DNA of 64,000 bases from CAYRDK01 sp043819345 (GTDB taxonomy: Bacteria; Omnitrophota; Gorgyraeia; Velamenicoccales; Velamenicoccaceae), in the NCBI GenBank assembly GCA_043819345.1, contig JBDREX010000018.1:28096-92095 (forward strand), given 5' to 3'. Below are positions 17,985 to 26,840 of the stretch, piece after piece. Position numbers and translations under genes: made by a program. The notes below the pieces were generated by a model, which was not told the origin of the DNA, did not search any database, and saw nothing but the letters and a program-made list of their open reading frames with translations. The first letter of the stretch is position 1; every line of letters starts with the position of its first letter.

Positions 17985-19640
17985 ATGAAAAAGCAGATTA
18001 TCATTGCGGTGTATTTCTTGTTTGTGTTTTTTGCTGGGGTTTGTTTTGCGCAAAAGATGGAAGATCCCGAGGCGAAAGAGTCTCGAGATGAGTCAGCTGT
18101 AGCCGCATCATTTCTTCAAAAAGACAATCAGGAACAAAACATCGACTCATCTATTGATGGAATTTTTGATGAATACGTGGCCAGGCATGATTATGATGGG
18201 CTTTATACACGTTTAGAGAAATTGCTTAAAGAGCGGGCTGGTCAGGCTGCCGAGATTTATTATTTTATGGCGCTTACTAGGCAGGATGAGATTGCCTATT
18301 GGAAGCAGACTAAAAACTGGGAAGATATATACGACAAATCTCCTGCTTATCAAAAAGAGATATCCGGCAATCTTGTCAAAGCGTTGAATGCAGCTAAGGA
18401 TGATGTTGGCTTGACGCTGAGAATCAAGTATTTAAAGTGGCGCTTTGCCAGAGAAGGTGATTCTGAAGCGGCAGCTGGATTTTTTAATGATTTGATTAAT
18501 ACAGCTAAGGAAAAGGCTGAAGATATTCAGGCTGCTAACATTGTTAAAGCTATTTCTGATGAGCTATCTACTTTGGAAGATAAAAACCTTTCTCGAAGGC
18601 TTTATGATGTGTTTTTAGAGAAGCTTGCGCAACTGAATTTTTCGGCTGAGCAATTAAAGGCTATGGCTGAGGAGTTTTTGTCTCAGGCGAATGCTTATTT
18701 GGCAAAGACAGTTTTAGAACTTTATTTGGATCAGATAAAGGATGATGCTGCTTTGGCATCAGAATTGGTTTTAGCCGCGGATAAATTTGCTACTAAAGAT
18801 TCCGGAGAGGCCTTGGATCCTCTGTATGCTGAAGCTTTGTATCATAAAGCGTTTGAATTGGCAGGGCCAGGTGTTTTTTCTGCTTCTTTCCAATATCGCC
18901 GGGCTTTTAATTTGGAGCGTCTTAAAGAATATGATCAGGCCTTTACAGAATATCAGAATCTTTTAAGTAATTATGCAGATTATGAGTTCAAACAAGAAAT
19001 CTATTTCCGTTTGGGTGTATTGGCGGCTTACGCGAAAAAAGATATAGATTTAGCGTGCGGGTATTTTTTAAAATTGACACAGGAATATCCACAGGATGTA
19101 CAGTCTTTGTCGGCTTTTTATCAGCTAGGCCTTTTGAACCAATGGCAAGGCAAGAAAGAAATTGCGGAAGGATTTTATGATAATCTTATGTCCGCTGCTT
19201 CTTCTATGAAGCTAGATTTTGAAAAAAATGAAATTGTTTCCTTGGCTCAAGACCGCATAAAAGAGATCCAGGAAAATAAAGAGATTAAATATCCGTTAAA
19301 GCTTTTTTTAAGCGGTATTTTTGTGATAGGGCAGCCAGAGGTAGTTGGATTTCTAAGTGTTGATGTTACGGCTCAGCCGCCTAATGAAAATGCTGATGTT
19401 CCGGTTAAGCTTGTTGTGACGACTTCAACTCCGGAAACGGGATGCATGGTGCCAACGTATTCGTATGAATGGAGCGGAGAATCAGGGCGGCTTGTTAATA
19501 TCCCTAATACTTTTGATTTAAAGACAGAATACGCAAATCCTGGCATCAAGCTGGTTCAGGTTGCAGTTGTTGGGCCACAGGGAGTTGAAGGCGTTGGTTT
19601 TGAAATGGTTAAGATTGTGATTGAGGATAACAAAGTTTGA
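17985..19640 (+). CDS. Secreted TPR-repeat protein with C-terminal PKD-like domain
   Basis: A 551-residue protein with a signal peptide (MKKQIIIAVYFLFVFF, cleavage near CFAQ, residue 23). Residues 50-430 are a run of helical pairs of TPR type; a clear one is at about 300-400 (YRRAFNLERLKEYDQAFTEY, ALFYQLG-like patterns). The last 100 residues are beta-rich and resemble an Ig/PKD-like fold (VTAQPPNENADVPVKLVVTT, YSYEWSGESG). It is probably a periplasmic or surface scaffold, paired by position with the secreted glycosidases, one of which also carries TPR-like helices. No catalytic motif is seen. Confidence 0.7.
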   Translation: MKKQIIIAVYFLFVFFAGVCFAQKMEDPEAKESRDESAVAASFLQKDNQEQNIDSSIDGIFDEYVARHDYDGLYTRLEKLLKERAGQAAEIYYFMALTRQDEIAYWKQTKNWEDIYDKSPAYQKEISGNLVKALNAAKDDVGLTLRIKYLKWRFAREGDSEAAAGFFNDLINTAKEKAEDIQAANIVKAISDELSTLEDKNLSRRLYDVFLEKLAQLNFSAEQLKAMAEEFLSQANAYLAKTVLELYLDQIKDDAALASELVLAADKFATKDSGEALDPLYAEALYHKAFELAGPGVFSASFQYRRAFNLERLKEYDQAFTEYQNLLSNYADYEFKQEIYFRLGVLAAYAKKDIDLACGYFLKLTQEYPQDVQSLSAFYQLGLLNQWQGKKEIAEGFYDNLMSAASSMKLDFEKNEIVSLAQDRIKEIQENKEIKYPLKLFLSGIFVIGQPEVVGFLSVDVTAQPPNENADVPVKLVVTTSTPETGCMVPTYSYEWSGESGRLVNIPNTFDLKTEYANPGIKLVQVAVVGPQGVEGVGFEMVKIVIEDNKV

Positions 19641-19725
19641 TAATTTTGAATTTGGCTCATTATAGTGTTTTCTGCCTAAGAGATTTTTGCGAAGGTATTA
19701 CTAAGGAGATTTTAGTAAAAAATTA

Positions 19726-19755
19726 TAGCGCTAGTATCACATTGTAGCGTATAAT
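19726..19755 (+). promoter_or_regulatory. Candidate promoter region with TAGCGCTA palindrome
   Basis: A perfect TATAAT (19750-19755) lies 55 bases before the ROK gene. The 8-bp palindrome TAGCGCTA (19726-19733) occupies the place of a -35 box, which is otherwise poor. This layout suits an autoregulated or activated promoter, but the palindrome is short. Confidence 0.35.
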
Positions 19756-19810
19756 AATATTTGGTGTATTTTGAGCCGTAATTGTTCTTAATAGACGAGA
19801 AGAGGTTAAT

Positions 19811-21016
19811 GTGAAAGAGTTTAGTTTTAAAGGAGAGAATCTTTCAGACCGCGCTAGAAAAAGTTTATTTATTCTTGATGCTATCAGGAGGCGCGGCCCC
19901 ATTAGTAAAACGGATATTTCCAGTTTGATCGGTTTGAATGTTGTAACAGTTTCGAATTATATTGATGATTTTTTGCGTCAAAAAGTTGTTTTTGAAAAAG
20001 AGTTTGATGTTTCAAGAGGCGGAAGAAGGCCGCTGCTTTTGGACCTCAATAAAAAAGCTGGCTATGCTATCGGTATCGGCGTTAATCTTTTTAATACGAC
20101 GGGTGTTTTGACAGATTTGAGCGGCAATGTTCTGTTTAAGGTAAAGAAAGATAAGCAAGGTTCAGGCGTCAAAGGTGTTGTAGATGTGATCTTGAGTATT
20201 GTTAGCGATCTTTACGCGCAGTCGGAAGCTTATCATTCAAAAATAAGAGGCATTGGTATAGGTATTGGAGGCGTTGTTGATGTCCATCGTGAAAAGGTGC
20301 GTTGGCCTCAGCGCGTGGGGAAAACATACCACTATACGGATGTGACTGTTCCTTTAAAAGATATTATTGAAAGGGAATTTAATCTTCCCGTTATGCTTGA
20401 CAATGATGCAACGCTTGCCTGTTTTGGAGAGCAATGGTTGACGTTGGAATCAGATGTCAAAGATTTAGTTTATATGTTTGCCGGCGTTGGGTGTGGACTT
20501 ATGCTTAACCATGAGATTTATCGGGGGGCGAGTGGCTGCGCCGGGGAAATAGCTATCCACAGTGAAAAAATGGAGGCGCCCTATTTTTTGGATCGCTGGG
20601 AGATGGATTTAGGTATCCGAGAGAATTTTATTAAAGCTGTGAAGGGGCAAAAAGATGTGTTGCCGGATATTTCTCTGGAACAGGCACAGGAGTATTCACT
20701 GGAGCAAATTTTTGAGCTTGCCAAAAAGGGGCAGTCTCCTGCTTCTGACGTTATTCGTGAAGCTGGCCGCCGGCTTGGTGTCCGGACGGCTTACCTGGTC
20801 AATCTTTTAAATCCTCAGATGGTTGTTATTGGCGGAGGTATTGAGCATGCGGGTATGAGCCTGATAGAGGAAATTAAAGAGGTAGTTGGCGAATGGTGTT
20901 TTCAGGAATCTGCCCAGGCTGTTAAAATCGTGTCTTCAAGATTGGGCGAAGATGCTGTGGCGTTAGGTGCGGCTAGCCTTGTTATTCGTCAATGCTTTGT
21001 TTCCAATAATGAATAA
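19811..21016 (+). CDS. ROK-family transcriptional regulator (NagC/XylR-like)
   Basis: A 401-residue protein with a GTG start behind GAAGAGG. Residues 15-75 are a winged helix (ISKTDISSLIGLNVVTVSNYIDDFL). The ROK fold follows: GIGIGGVVD, LDNDATLACFGEQW, the GVGCGLMLNHEIYRGASGCAGEIAIH segment, and VVIGGGIEHAG near the end. The sugar-binding DND Asp and the GE motif are present. The CxCGxxGCxE zinc signature that normally follows the GH/GE motif is missing and replaced by unrelated sequence (EKMEAPYFLDRWEMD). It probably controls the carbohydrate locus in response to a sugar or sugar phosphate. It has no kinase-type N terminus. Confidence 0.87.
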   Translation: MKEFSFKGENLSDRARKSLFILDAIRRRGPISKTDISSLIGLNVVTVSNYIDDFLRQKVVFEKEFDVSRGGRRPLLLDLNKKAGYAIGIGVNLFNTTGVLTDLSGNVLFKVKKDKQGSGVKGVVDVILSIVSDLYAQSEAYHSKIRGIGIGIGGVVDVHREKVRWPQRVGKTYHYTDVTVPLKDIIEREFNLPVMLDNDATLACFGEQWLTLESDVKDLVYMFAGVGCGLMLNHEIYRGASGCAGEIAIHSEKMEAPYFLDRWEMDLGIRENFIKAVKGQKDVLPDISLEQAQEYSLEQIFELAKKGQSPASDVIREAGRRLGVRTAYLVNLLNPQMVVIGGGIEHAGMSLIEEIKEVVGEWCFQESAQAVKIVSSRLGEDAVALGAASLVIRQCFVSNNE

Positions 21017-21211
21017 TTCTTATAGCATTTTTTTTGAAGATTTGTTATAGTAAAGCACAGCGGTGTAGTAGTAATTCTGTAAAGTATTTTGCTTATCCAT
21101 AGACCTCGCGTAAATTTCTAATGTGTAATAATTAAAAGTGGATTGTCTGATAAATTTTTCTTGCGCTTGAGTTTATAATATGATATATCTAAATGCAGGC
21201 AAGGAGAACTG

Positions 21212-22450
21212 ATGAATAATAAAATAAAAATGTTGCTCGTCGGGCTAGCTGTTTTGTGTGCTATCTCTTTGGTTGTTGCCTTTCAGTTAAATGCGGTTAA
21301 CAAATCCCTTCGTAGTCAATTTGCTTTTAAAGAACAGGAATATCTACAGGAAAAGCAAAGTTTGAATCAACAGTTGAGTTCAGTTTTAGAAACTAAGAAG
21401 AAACTTGATGTTGAGATAGGGGATTTACGCGCTAAATTTGATTCGGTGGCCCAAGAGAGAGACAAGCTCAAAGACAAGTTTGATTTTGTTACAAAAGAAC
21501 GTGGCACGCTCGTTGAGCGGGTGCAGGAGCTTGCTAAGCAAAAGAAAGAGCTGGAAGATGCTGTTGAAGAGCTCAAAAAAACGAAGTCAAGAGCTGTTTC
21601 ATCGGCAGGGGCTGCGCAGCCCTATGTTCCGACAACAACTTCGGCTGCTACGTCTGGTGATGATGCTTACTGGGCGAATCTCTTAAGGGAAAAAGCGTCT
21701 TTAGAGATGCAGGTTAAGAATTTGTCTCAACAGTCGGAAGATTATAGGCTTAAAGCGGAGGAGGCCATGGAAGAGGGCCGCAAATTGGATTTGCAGTACA
21801 AGACAGTTGCGGAAGCCAAAGGCGACCTTGAACGCAGGCTTGAATATAATGAAAAATTAGCAGAAGCATTGTCAGAAGATTTGGTTCGTGAAAAACGCGA
21901 CAAGAAAGCTGTCGTTTTACAGCTTGAGAATTTGAGGCAGGAAAACTTCCAGTTGAAGAATCGATTAGTTGCTGTAGGAGATAAGAAAACTTCTCTTGAG
22001 AGCAAAGTTGTTGATCTGCAACAAGAAAGAGAAATTTTAGCAAAACGTCTTTCCGAATTGGATTCAATTTTGCAGGATCGCGTTGATCAGATTATACAAG
22101 TAAAAGACGACTTAAAAGCCGCTCGTGTTCAGGCCAATACAGCAGATTTAAGAGATAGTCGTGTTGTTCAATTGCAGCCGATTGTTGTTAAAGCGCAGCA
22201 GGATGTTCAGTCAGGAAAAGCTTTACCGATGGCAGGACAAGTTTTGGCTGTTAATGATGAAAATAATTTTGTAATCATAGATTTAGGCCAAGATGATGGA
22301 ATTAAAGTCGGACAGACATTTTCCATTTTTAGAAATTCCCAGAAAATAGCTTCTGTTGAAGTGATTCAGGCCAGAAAAGAGATTTCAGCCGCGGATATAA
22401 AACAGATTTCTTCAGGTTCTCAGATCAAGATCGGAGACGTTGTCAGCTAG
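21212..22450 (+). CDS. Membrane-anchored coiled-coil protein with C-terminal beta domain
   Basis: A 412-residue protein. The N-terminal membrane helix (MLLVGLAVLCAISLVVAF) is followed by about 290 residues of nearly unbroken heptad coiled coil rich in Lys, Glu, Gln and Leu, interrupted near 125-150 by a Pro/Thr/Ala linker (PYVPTTTSAATSG). The last 70 residues (about 340-412) are a small beta domain (QVLAVND-NNFVIIDLGQDDGIKVGQTFSIFR, KIGDVV) like the domain seen at the C terminus of FlgT and in other envelope proteins. SD AAGGAG precedes the ATG. It probably spans part of the periplasm as a spacer or assembly factor. A terminator-like hairpin follows. Confidence 0.7.
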   Translation: MNNKIKMLLVGLAVLCAISLVVAFQLNAVNKSLRSQFAFKEQEYLQEKQSLNQQLSSVLETKKKLDVEIGDLRAKFDSVAQERDKLKDKFDFVTKERGTLVERVQELAKQKKELEDAVEELKKTKSRAVSSAGAAQPYVPTTTSAATSGDDAYWANLLREKASLEMQVKNLSQQSEDYRLKAEEAMEEGRKLDLQYKTVAEAKGDLERRLEYNEKLAEALSEDLVREKRDKKAVVLQLENLRQENFQLKNRLVAVGDKKTSLESKVVDLQQEREILAKRLSELDSILQDRVDQIIQVKDDLKAARVQANTADLRDSRVVQLQPIVVKAQQDVQSGKALPMAGQVLAVNDENNFVIIDLGQDDGIKVGQTFSIFRNSQKIASVEVIQARKEISAADIKQISSGSQIKIGDVVS

Positions 22451-22528
22451 ATCGTATTTTAAAAAGGCGGCTAAAGATGTTTTTAGTGTTGTGATTGAGA
22501 AGACCAAAGAAAAAGAGATGATTTGAGA

Positions 22529-22556
22529 AGCCTGCGGGGTGTACCTGCGGGCTTTT
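22529..22556 (+). terminator. Terminator-like hairpin directly upstream of the LacI gene
   Basis: A 10-bp stem with two G-T wobbles (22529-22538 with 22544-22553), 5-base loop, then a short T run. It ends 25 bases before the LacI ATG, so either the LacI promoter lies before the hairpin (attenuator) or the gene depends on readthrough. Confidence 0.65.
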
Positions 22557-22580
22557 CCCGTTCAGCCGGGTTTTAAAACT

Positions 22581-23588
22581 ATGTCCAAAGAGAATATTAA
22601 TATTGATGATGTTGCCAAATTAGCCGGTGTTTCTATTACCACTGTTTCTCGGGTTATTAATAAATTTCCGACCGTAAAAGAAGAAAACCGAAAGAAAGTA
22701 GAATCTGCGATTAGGCGTTTGAAATATAAGCCGAATCTATCTGCCCAGAGATTGGCGAGTGGTTGCAATGATACTATAGGCCTTGAAATGCCGCGCTATG
22801 AAGGATTGTTTTATTCTTTCTACGCGATGGAAATATTTCGAAGTGTTGGTATTGCTTGTGATGCGCTGAAGGCGGATCTTTTACTTCATTTGACAGATGG
22901 TACTACTTTTATTAATTCAGCCGCTGTTGGCGGGGTTGTTTTTGCGGATCTTATTAATAATAAGACTCATGTTGAAACTTTGATGGGTTTGGGTGTGCCC
23001 ATTGTTTTGATGAATTATACGGCTTTAGATCTTGATGTGACGAGTGTTGGCATTGATAATCTTAGGGGTGCTCAGACAGCAATTGAATACCTCGTAAATC
23101 ACAAGCATAGGAAAATCGCTTTCTTAACTGGTGATTTGGCAACTCAAGCTGCCCAACAGAGATTATCGGGCTATAAAATAGGCTTGGAAAAAGCTAAGAT
23201 TGAACTTAATGACAGCTATGTTTTTCGATGTGATTATTCCCGAAAGTCTGCCAGGTCGGCAGCGGAAAAGATTCTGGCGATGAAAGAGAAGCCGACAGCG
23301 GTTTTTGCTTCTTCCGATGATATGGCGATGGAGGTCATTGCTGTTTTTATGGAGAATGGCCTCAAATGTCCAAATGATATTTCTGTGATGGGTTTTGATG
23401 ATGATCCTGTTTGTTTAATTGGGCCTATTGCGTTGACGACGGTTAAGCAGCCTCTTAGCGAGATGGCCCAGGCGGCTGTTAAGGAATTATATTTACAGAT
23501 GAAGGACCAGAATCGTCAGATCAAGCGCCTTATCCTTCCAACGGAATTAATTGTCAGAGATTCTGTTAAGCCGTTGCGCGGTGTGTAA
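22581..23588 (+). CDS. LacI-family transcriptional regulator
   Basis: A 335-residue repressor. The ATG at 22581 is chosen because it places the LacI helix-turn-helix at residues 6-26 (IDDVAKLAGVSITTVSRVIN); an earlier GTG at 22539 would sit inside the hairpin. The hinge helix follows (PNLSAQRLASG), then the periplasmic-binding-protein-like core (GIDNLRGAQTAIEYLV, KIAFLTGD, PTAVFASSDDMA, VMGFDDDPVCLIGPIALTTVKQP). The ligand is probably a sugar. No good SD is visible. Together with the ROK protein it gives the carbohydrate locus two sugar-responsive regulators. Confidence 0.9.
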   Translation: MSKENINIDDVAKLAGVSITTVSRVINKFPTVKEENRKKVESAIRRLKYKPNLSAQRLASGCNDTIGLEMPRYEGLFYSFYAMEIFRSVGIACDALKADLLLHLTDGTTFINSAAVGGVVFADLINNKTHVETLMGLGVPIVLMNYTALDLDVTSVGIDNLRGAQTAIEYLVNHKHRKIAFLTGDLATQAAQQRLSGYKIGLEKAKIELNDSYVFRCDYSRKSARSAAEKILAMKEKPTAVFASSDDMAMEVIAVFMENGLKCPNDISVMGFDDDPVCLIGPIALTTVKQPLSEMAQAAVKELYLQMKDQNRQIKRLILPTELIVRDSVKPLRGV

Positions 23589-23673
23589 TTTATTTATGCC
23601 CGCAGATTATAGAGAGCGAGGATGGTTGAAGCCGCTTTGTATGACGCTATCGAGCAAAAATAGGTTTTAATCT

Positions 23674-24702
23674 ATGATTGGTTTCTTAGATAGCATTAAG
23701 AACAATTATTTGGCTACATGTAGCGAACTCTTGCCTTTTGTTGATGCTCAGCAGGCTTTGGATTTTGTGTTCAATTCTTATACATACCAGGTGCCATTTT
23801 GGCCCAGCTTGCCAAATAGAAGCTTTTTTGAGGAAGCTATTGTTCAGTTCTCTGAAAAGTTGCCCGGTATTCAAGTGGATGAAGCCGGTAAAAGAGTTTG
23901 GGTAGATACGCAAGATCTTCAGTTTGATGCTTTGTTGGAAGAGTGTTTTAATAGGTGCATGGCTTTAGATGTTGATTATTTTGCCATAAGCCCGCGTAGC
24001 TCGTCCACGTTGCAGGCGATGTCTCAAAGACTAATGGGGATGAATTGGCAGGGGTGGATTAAAGTGCCAGTCCCAGGGCCTTTAAGCGCCAGTATGAAGC
24101 TTTGTGATGAAAAAGGTGTTCCTATTTTTTTTCATGAAACCTTAGAAGAGCTTTTTTCTCTGATATTGCCATTAACGACAGCATGGCTTATAAAACAGTT
24201 TAGAGCAAACGCGAAGACAAAGATTATTGTTGATATAGATGAATCTTCTGTTTGCTTGAAGGAGATTGATTTAACGGCTGAAGAAATCTTTGAAAAGATA
24301 AATTGCTTGATTGATGTTATTCACGACAACGGGGCCTTGTGCGCTTTGCGTGTTTCTGATAATAAAGATTTTGTTTTTGCGCAGAATTTTCCTATTGATT
24401 TATTGCACTTTGATATTGGCGGTGATATAGGCAGGCTTGGTGAAGCTGAAAAAATGTTAGCTCCATTCTTGAAAAAAGGGGGGATGCCGATATTGGGAAT
24501 TCTTCCAACGGATGAGGCAAAGTTAAATAAAGTGGATTTGAAAGATTACTTATTTGCGAGCTTAAAATCACGTCAACTTTTGATGAAAAATGGAGCCCTG
24601 ATTACGACGGATGGCAATAGCGTCGGGTGTTCTGATGCGTCTATGCATAAAATGGTTAAAGTGAGTGTAGATCTGGCCGAAAGCCTGAGATTGATGTTTT
24701 AG
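23674..24702 (+). CDS. Cobalamin-independent methionine synthase/UROD-superfamily-like protein
   Basis: A 342-residue protein resembling the short MetE-like (CIMS-like) barrels: the N-terminal VPFWPSLPNRSFFEEAI segment with PG, then PVPGPLSASM, a DIDESSV segment and LLHFDIGGDIG. It lacks the clear His/Cys/Cys zinc ligand set of classical MetE, and the late motif is GGMPILGILPTDE. The true role may be a methyltransferase acting on a corrinoid or other acceptor, or a non-catalytic member. It follows the LacI gene by 85 bases with no clear SD. A link to the carbohydrate locus is only positional. Confidence 0.62.
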   Translation: MIGFLDSIKNNYLATCSELLPFVDAQQALDFVFNSYTYQVPFWPSLPNRSFFEEAIVQFSEKLPGIQVDEAGKRVWVDTQDLQFDALLEECFNRCMALDVDYFAISPRSSSTLQAMSQRLMGMNWQGWIKVPVPGPLSASMKLCDEKGVPIFFHETLEELFSLILPLTTAWLIKQFRANAKTKIIVDIDESSVCLKEIDLTAEEIFEKINCLIDVIHDNGALCALRVSDNKDFVFAQNFPIDLLHFDIGGDIGRLGEAEKMLAPFLKKGGMPILGILPTDEAKLNKVDLKDYLFASLKSRQLLMKNGALITTDGNSVGCSDASMHKMVKVSVDLAESLRLMF

Positions 24703-24837
24703 ACAGCGTAGGAGGCAAAAATATTCTCTGCCTTTTACTTGTTACAGGGTGTTTTGCTTAGATTGAAAACAGTTTACGGTTTGTCTCATTAGGTTTGGTT
24801 TTAGCAGGAAATTGACGTTGAATAAAGGAGGAATAAG

Positions 24838-25851
24838 ATGTTTAAACATGGATTTAAGGTATGTGTAGTTGTTTTTTCTTATTTTTGTTGCATGCCATTA
24901 TTGGACGTCTGTGCTCAGGGAAAGGTTGATACGGTGACTTTTCCACCAACAGGCATCTCCGAAGAATCTCAGGCTGTTTCAGCAGAAGATAATGCAGTTG
25001 GGCAGAGTAAAAAGAAGGAGCCTCAGGTTTTAGTAGCGGGGAGCTCTTCGATGCCTGGAGTCAAAAGTGTTGCTCAGGAGTCTGAGGTGAAGGCTCAGAG
25101 AACACAAGTTTCCACAGAAGAGAAGGTGGCACAACCTCAACAACCACAGGGACAAGGTGTTGTAACTGAAGATGTTGTTATGGGGCAGGGGACTCCTGTT
25201 GTTGCCCAGCAAGCGATTGAGCCGGCAGTTGTTTCAAAGGATCCAGCGCAGCCTATAGAAACGAATGAGAAGGTGCAAACAAAGGGCGAAATAAACAAGA
25301 TTGTAGTAAGTGAACCGCAGGATCAGGTGACGCAATGGGTGTGGGGAGAGGTTGTCTCTATTGATCCCGAAAAAAAACAGATCACAGTTAAATATCTCGA
25401 TTATGAGAGTTATGATGAAGCTGTTATGACTCTGGATACTGATTCTACCAGTGTTTTTGATAATATGAGCGGCTTTTCAGATATTAAGCCGGCGGATTAT
25501 GTCACGGTAGATTATTACAAGAAAGATGATTCTAACCTTGCGACGCTCATCGTTGTAGAAAAAAAAGATGTTGATAATGATAAGATAGATGCCGATCTTT
25601 TAAAACAGGAGAAACAGGCGGTTATATCTTCCGGTGGCTTGGCGGCAGCAAAGGCTGAATTAGATGAGGATGTTGCTTCTTCAGAGGAATTAGATATGGA
25701 CGTGCAGGCTGCTTTAGATCAGGATTTAGGGGACAGTTCACTGGACAGTCTTGACGATGTTTCTATTCCTTTAGCTCCTGCAGATCCTCAGTCAGATATT
25801 GAGCCTTCTGAATCGACACCCGTTGAATACATAAATGCTCCAGAGGAGTAA
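24838..25851 (+). CDS. Secreted acidic Gln/Val-rich protein with small OB-like domain
   Basis: A 337-residue protein with an ideal AAAGGAGG ribosome site. The signal peptide ends near residue 28 (DVCAQG). Residues 30-160 are low-complexity, rich in Gln, Val, Glu and Pro, likely disordered. Residues 163-235 form a compact beta domain (WVWGEVVSIDPEKKQITVKYLDYES, KPADYVTVDYYKKD) reminiscent of DUF5666/OB-like domains. The remaining 100 residues are strongly acidic (DEDVASSEELDMDVQAALD). It is probably an envelope protein; no enzyme motif is seen. A strong terminator follows. Confidence 0.65.
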   Translation: MFKHGFKVCVVVFSYFCCMPLLDVCAQGKVDTVTFPPTGISEESQAVSAEDNAVGQSKKKEPQVLVAGSSSMPGVKSVAQESEVKAQRTQVSTEEKVAQPQQPQGQGVVTEDVVMGQGTPVVAQQAIEPAVVSKDPAQPIETNEKVQTKGEINKIVVSEPQDQVTQWVWGEVVSIDPEKKQITVKYLDYESYDEAVMTLDTDSTSVFDNMSGFSDIKPADYVTVDYYKKDDSNLATLIVVEKKDVDNDKIDADLLKQEKQAVISSGGLAAAKAELDEDVASSEELDMDVQAALDQDLGDSSLDSLDDVSIPLAPADPQSDIEPSESTPVEYINAPEE

Positions 25852-25873
25852 GATAAGGTTTTTAATGTGTGAT

Positions 25874-25903
25874 AAAGCGGGGCCAAGCATGCCCCGCTTT
25901 TTT
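25874..25903 (+). terminator. Rho-independent terminator
   Basis: A 10-bp perfect stem (25874-25883 with 25891-25900), 7-base loop, run of six T counted from the arm end. It closes the secreted acidic protein gene. Confidence 0.92.
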
Positions 25904-26016
25904 CTTAGTGAAACGTAATGATGATGTGGCCGCTGGATATGGGCTGAGGCTGGGAAGCTGGTTGAGTTGCCGATTGCCCGCCAACCACTGGTTAACTGGA
26001 CACAGGCAATGTTAAT

Positions 26017-26667
26017 ATGAAAAAAAAATTTGTTATCTTTGATCTTGATGGAACCTTAATTAATGCGTATCCGGCGATTATTTCAAGTTTTAACTTTACT
26101 ATGCGGGAATTTGGATATAGGCCACAGAAACCGGATGTGATAAAGAAATGTGTTGGTTGGGGAGATGTAAATCTATTAAAACCTTTTTTTGCCAGAAGAG
26201 ATTTGAAAAAGGCTGTTGTGGTTTACAGGCGCCATCACATGGAAGCTTTGATAAAAAATGCGCGATTAATGCCTTATGCACATAAGGTATTAACTTTTTT
26301 AGCGAAAAAAGGGATTAAGATGGCTGTCGCGACAAATCGGCCTACGCGTTTTACGCACCTTGTTCTTAAGCATTTAGAAATCGAGTCTTTTTTTACAAAA
26401 ATTTTGTGCACGGATCGCCTAAAATATGCGAAACCAAATCCACTTGTTTTAAATATGCTGGTAAAACATGCAAAATTTTTAAAAAGTGAAACTGTTTATG
26501 TAGGAGATATGGCGCTAGATGTTCAGACGGCACGAAGGGCTGGTATTGATTCTTTGGTTGTGGTAACCGGCTCATCAACTTTAGCGGAGCTTAAAAGGGA
26601 GAGGCCTGCTTATGTTATTAAGGGCTTGAGAGAGATCTTTAAGATTTTTCATCAGGATTTGTTTTAG
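26017..26667 (+). CDS. HAD-superfamily phosphatase (phosphoglycolate phosphatase-like)
   Basis: A 216-residue cytoplasmic hydrolase with the four HAD motifs: FDLDGTLI (nucleophile Asp9, acid Asp11), AVATNRPT (Thr), KYAKPNP (Lys) and VGDMALDVQTARRAG (Asp pair). The alpha-helical cap lies between motifs I and II, as in Gph/PpaX/beta-phosphoglucomutase-like enzymes. The likely substrate is a small phosphorylated metabolite; a beta-phosphoglucomutase role would need a different cap signature that I do not see. The start has no clear SD. Confidence 0.85.
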   Translation: MKKKFVIFDLDGTLINAYPAIISSFNFTMREFGYRPQKPDVIKKCVGWGDVNLLKPFFARRDLKKAVVVYRRHHMEALIKNARLMPYAHKVLTFLAKKGIKMAVATNRPTRFTHLVLKHLEIESFFTKILCTDRLKYAKPNPLVLNMLVKHAKFLKSETVYVGDMALDVQTARRAGIDSLVVVTGSSTLAELKRERPAYVIKGLREIFKIFHQDLF

Positions 26668-26731
26668 TGGGCTCAAATGGTTCTTGATTTGATAAAACCT
26701 TTGGGTTTTTACATCAGAGAGTGCTTTTTTC

Positions 26732-26760
26732 TTGACCTGTGGGTAGCGATTTGTTATAAC
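26732..26760 (+). promoter_or_regulatory. Sigma70-type promoter of the yggT-CNNM operon
   Basis: TTGACC (26732-26737), 17-base spacer, TATAAC (26755-26760); both boxes are 5/6 to consensus. It is 80 bases before the YggT gene. A small AAAACC/GGTTTT hairpin with a T run lies just upstream at about 26694-26711. Confidence 0.6.
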
Positions 26761-26840
26761 GATAGTACTTATAAGATGATGATAAAGATGATATTTGGTG
26801 GTCATAAGTAGTTTTCAGAAGGAAGGGGAGGTTCTAGGAT

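Noticed and set aside
24711..24738. AGGCA/TGCCT hairpin after the MetE-like gene as a terminator
   Set aside because: Only five pairs and four T; too weak to list as a terminator.
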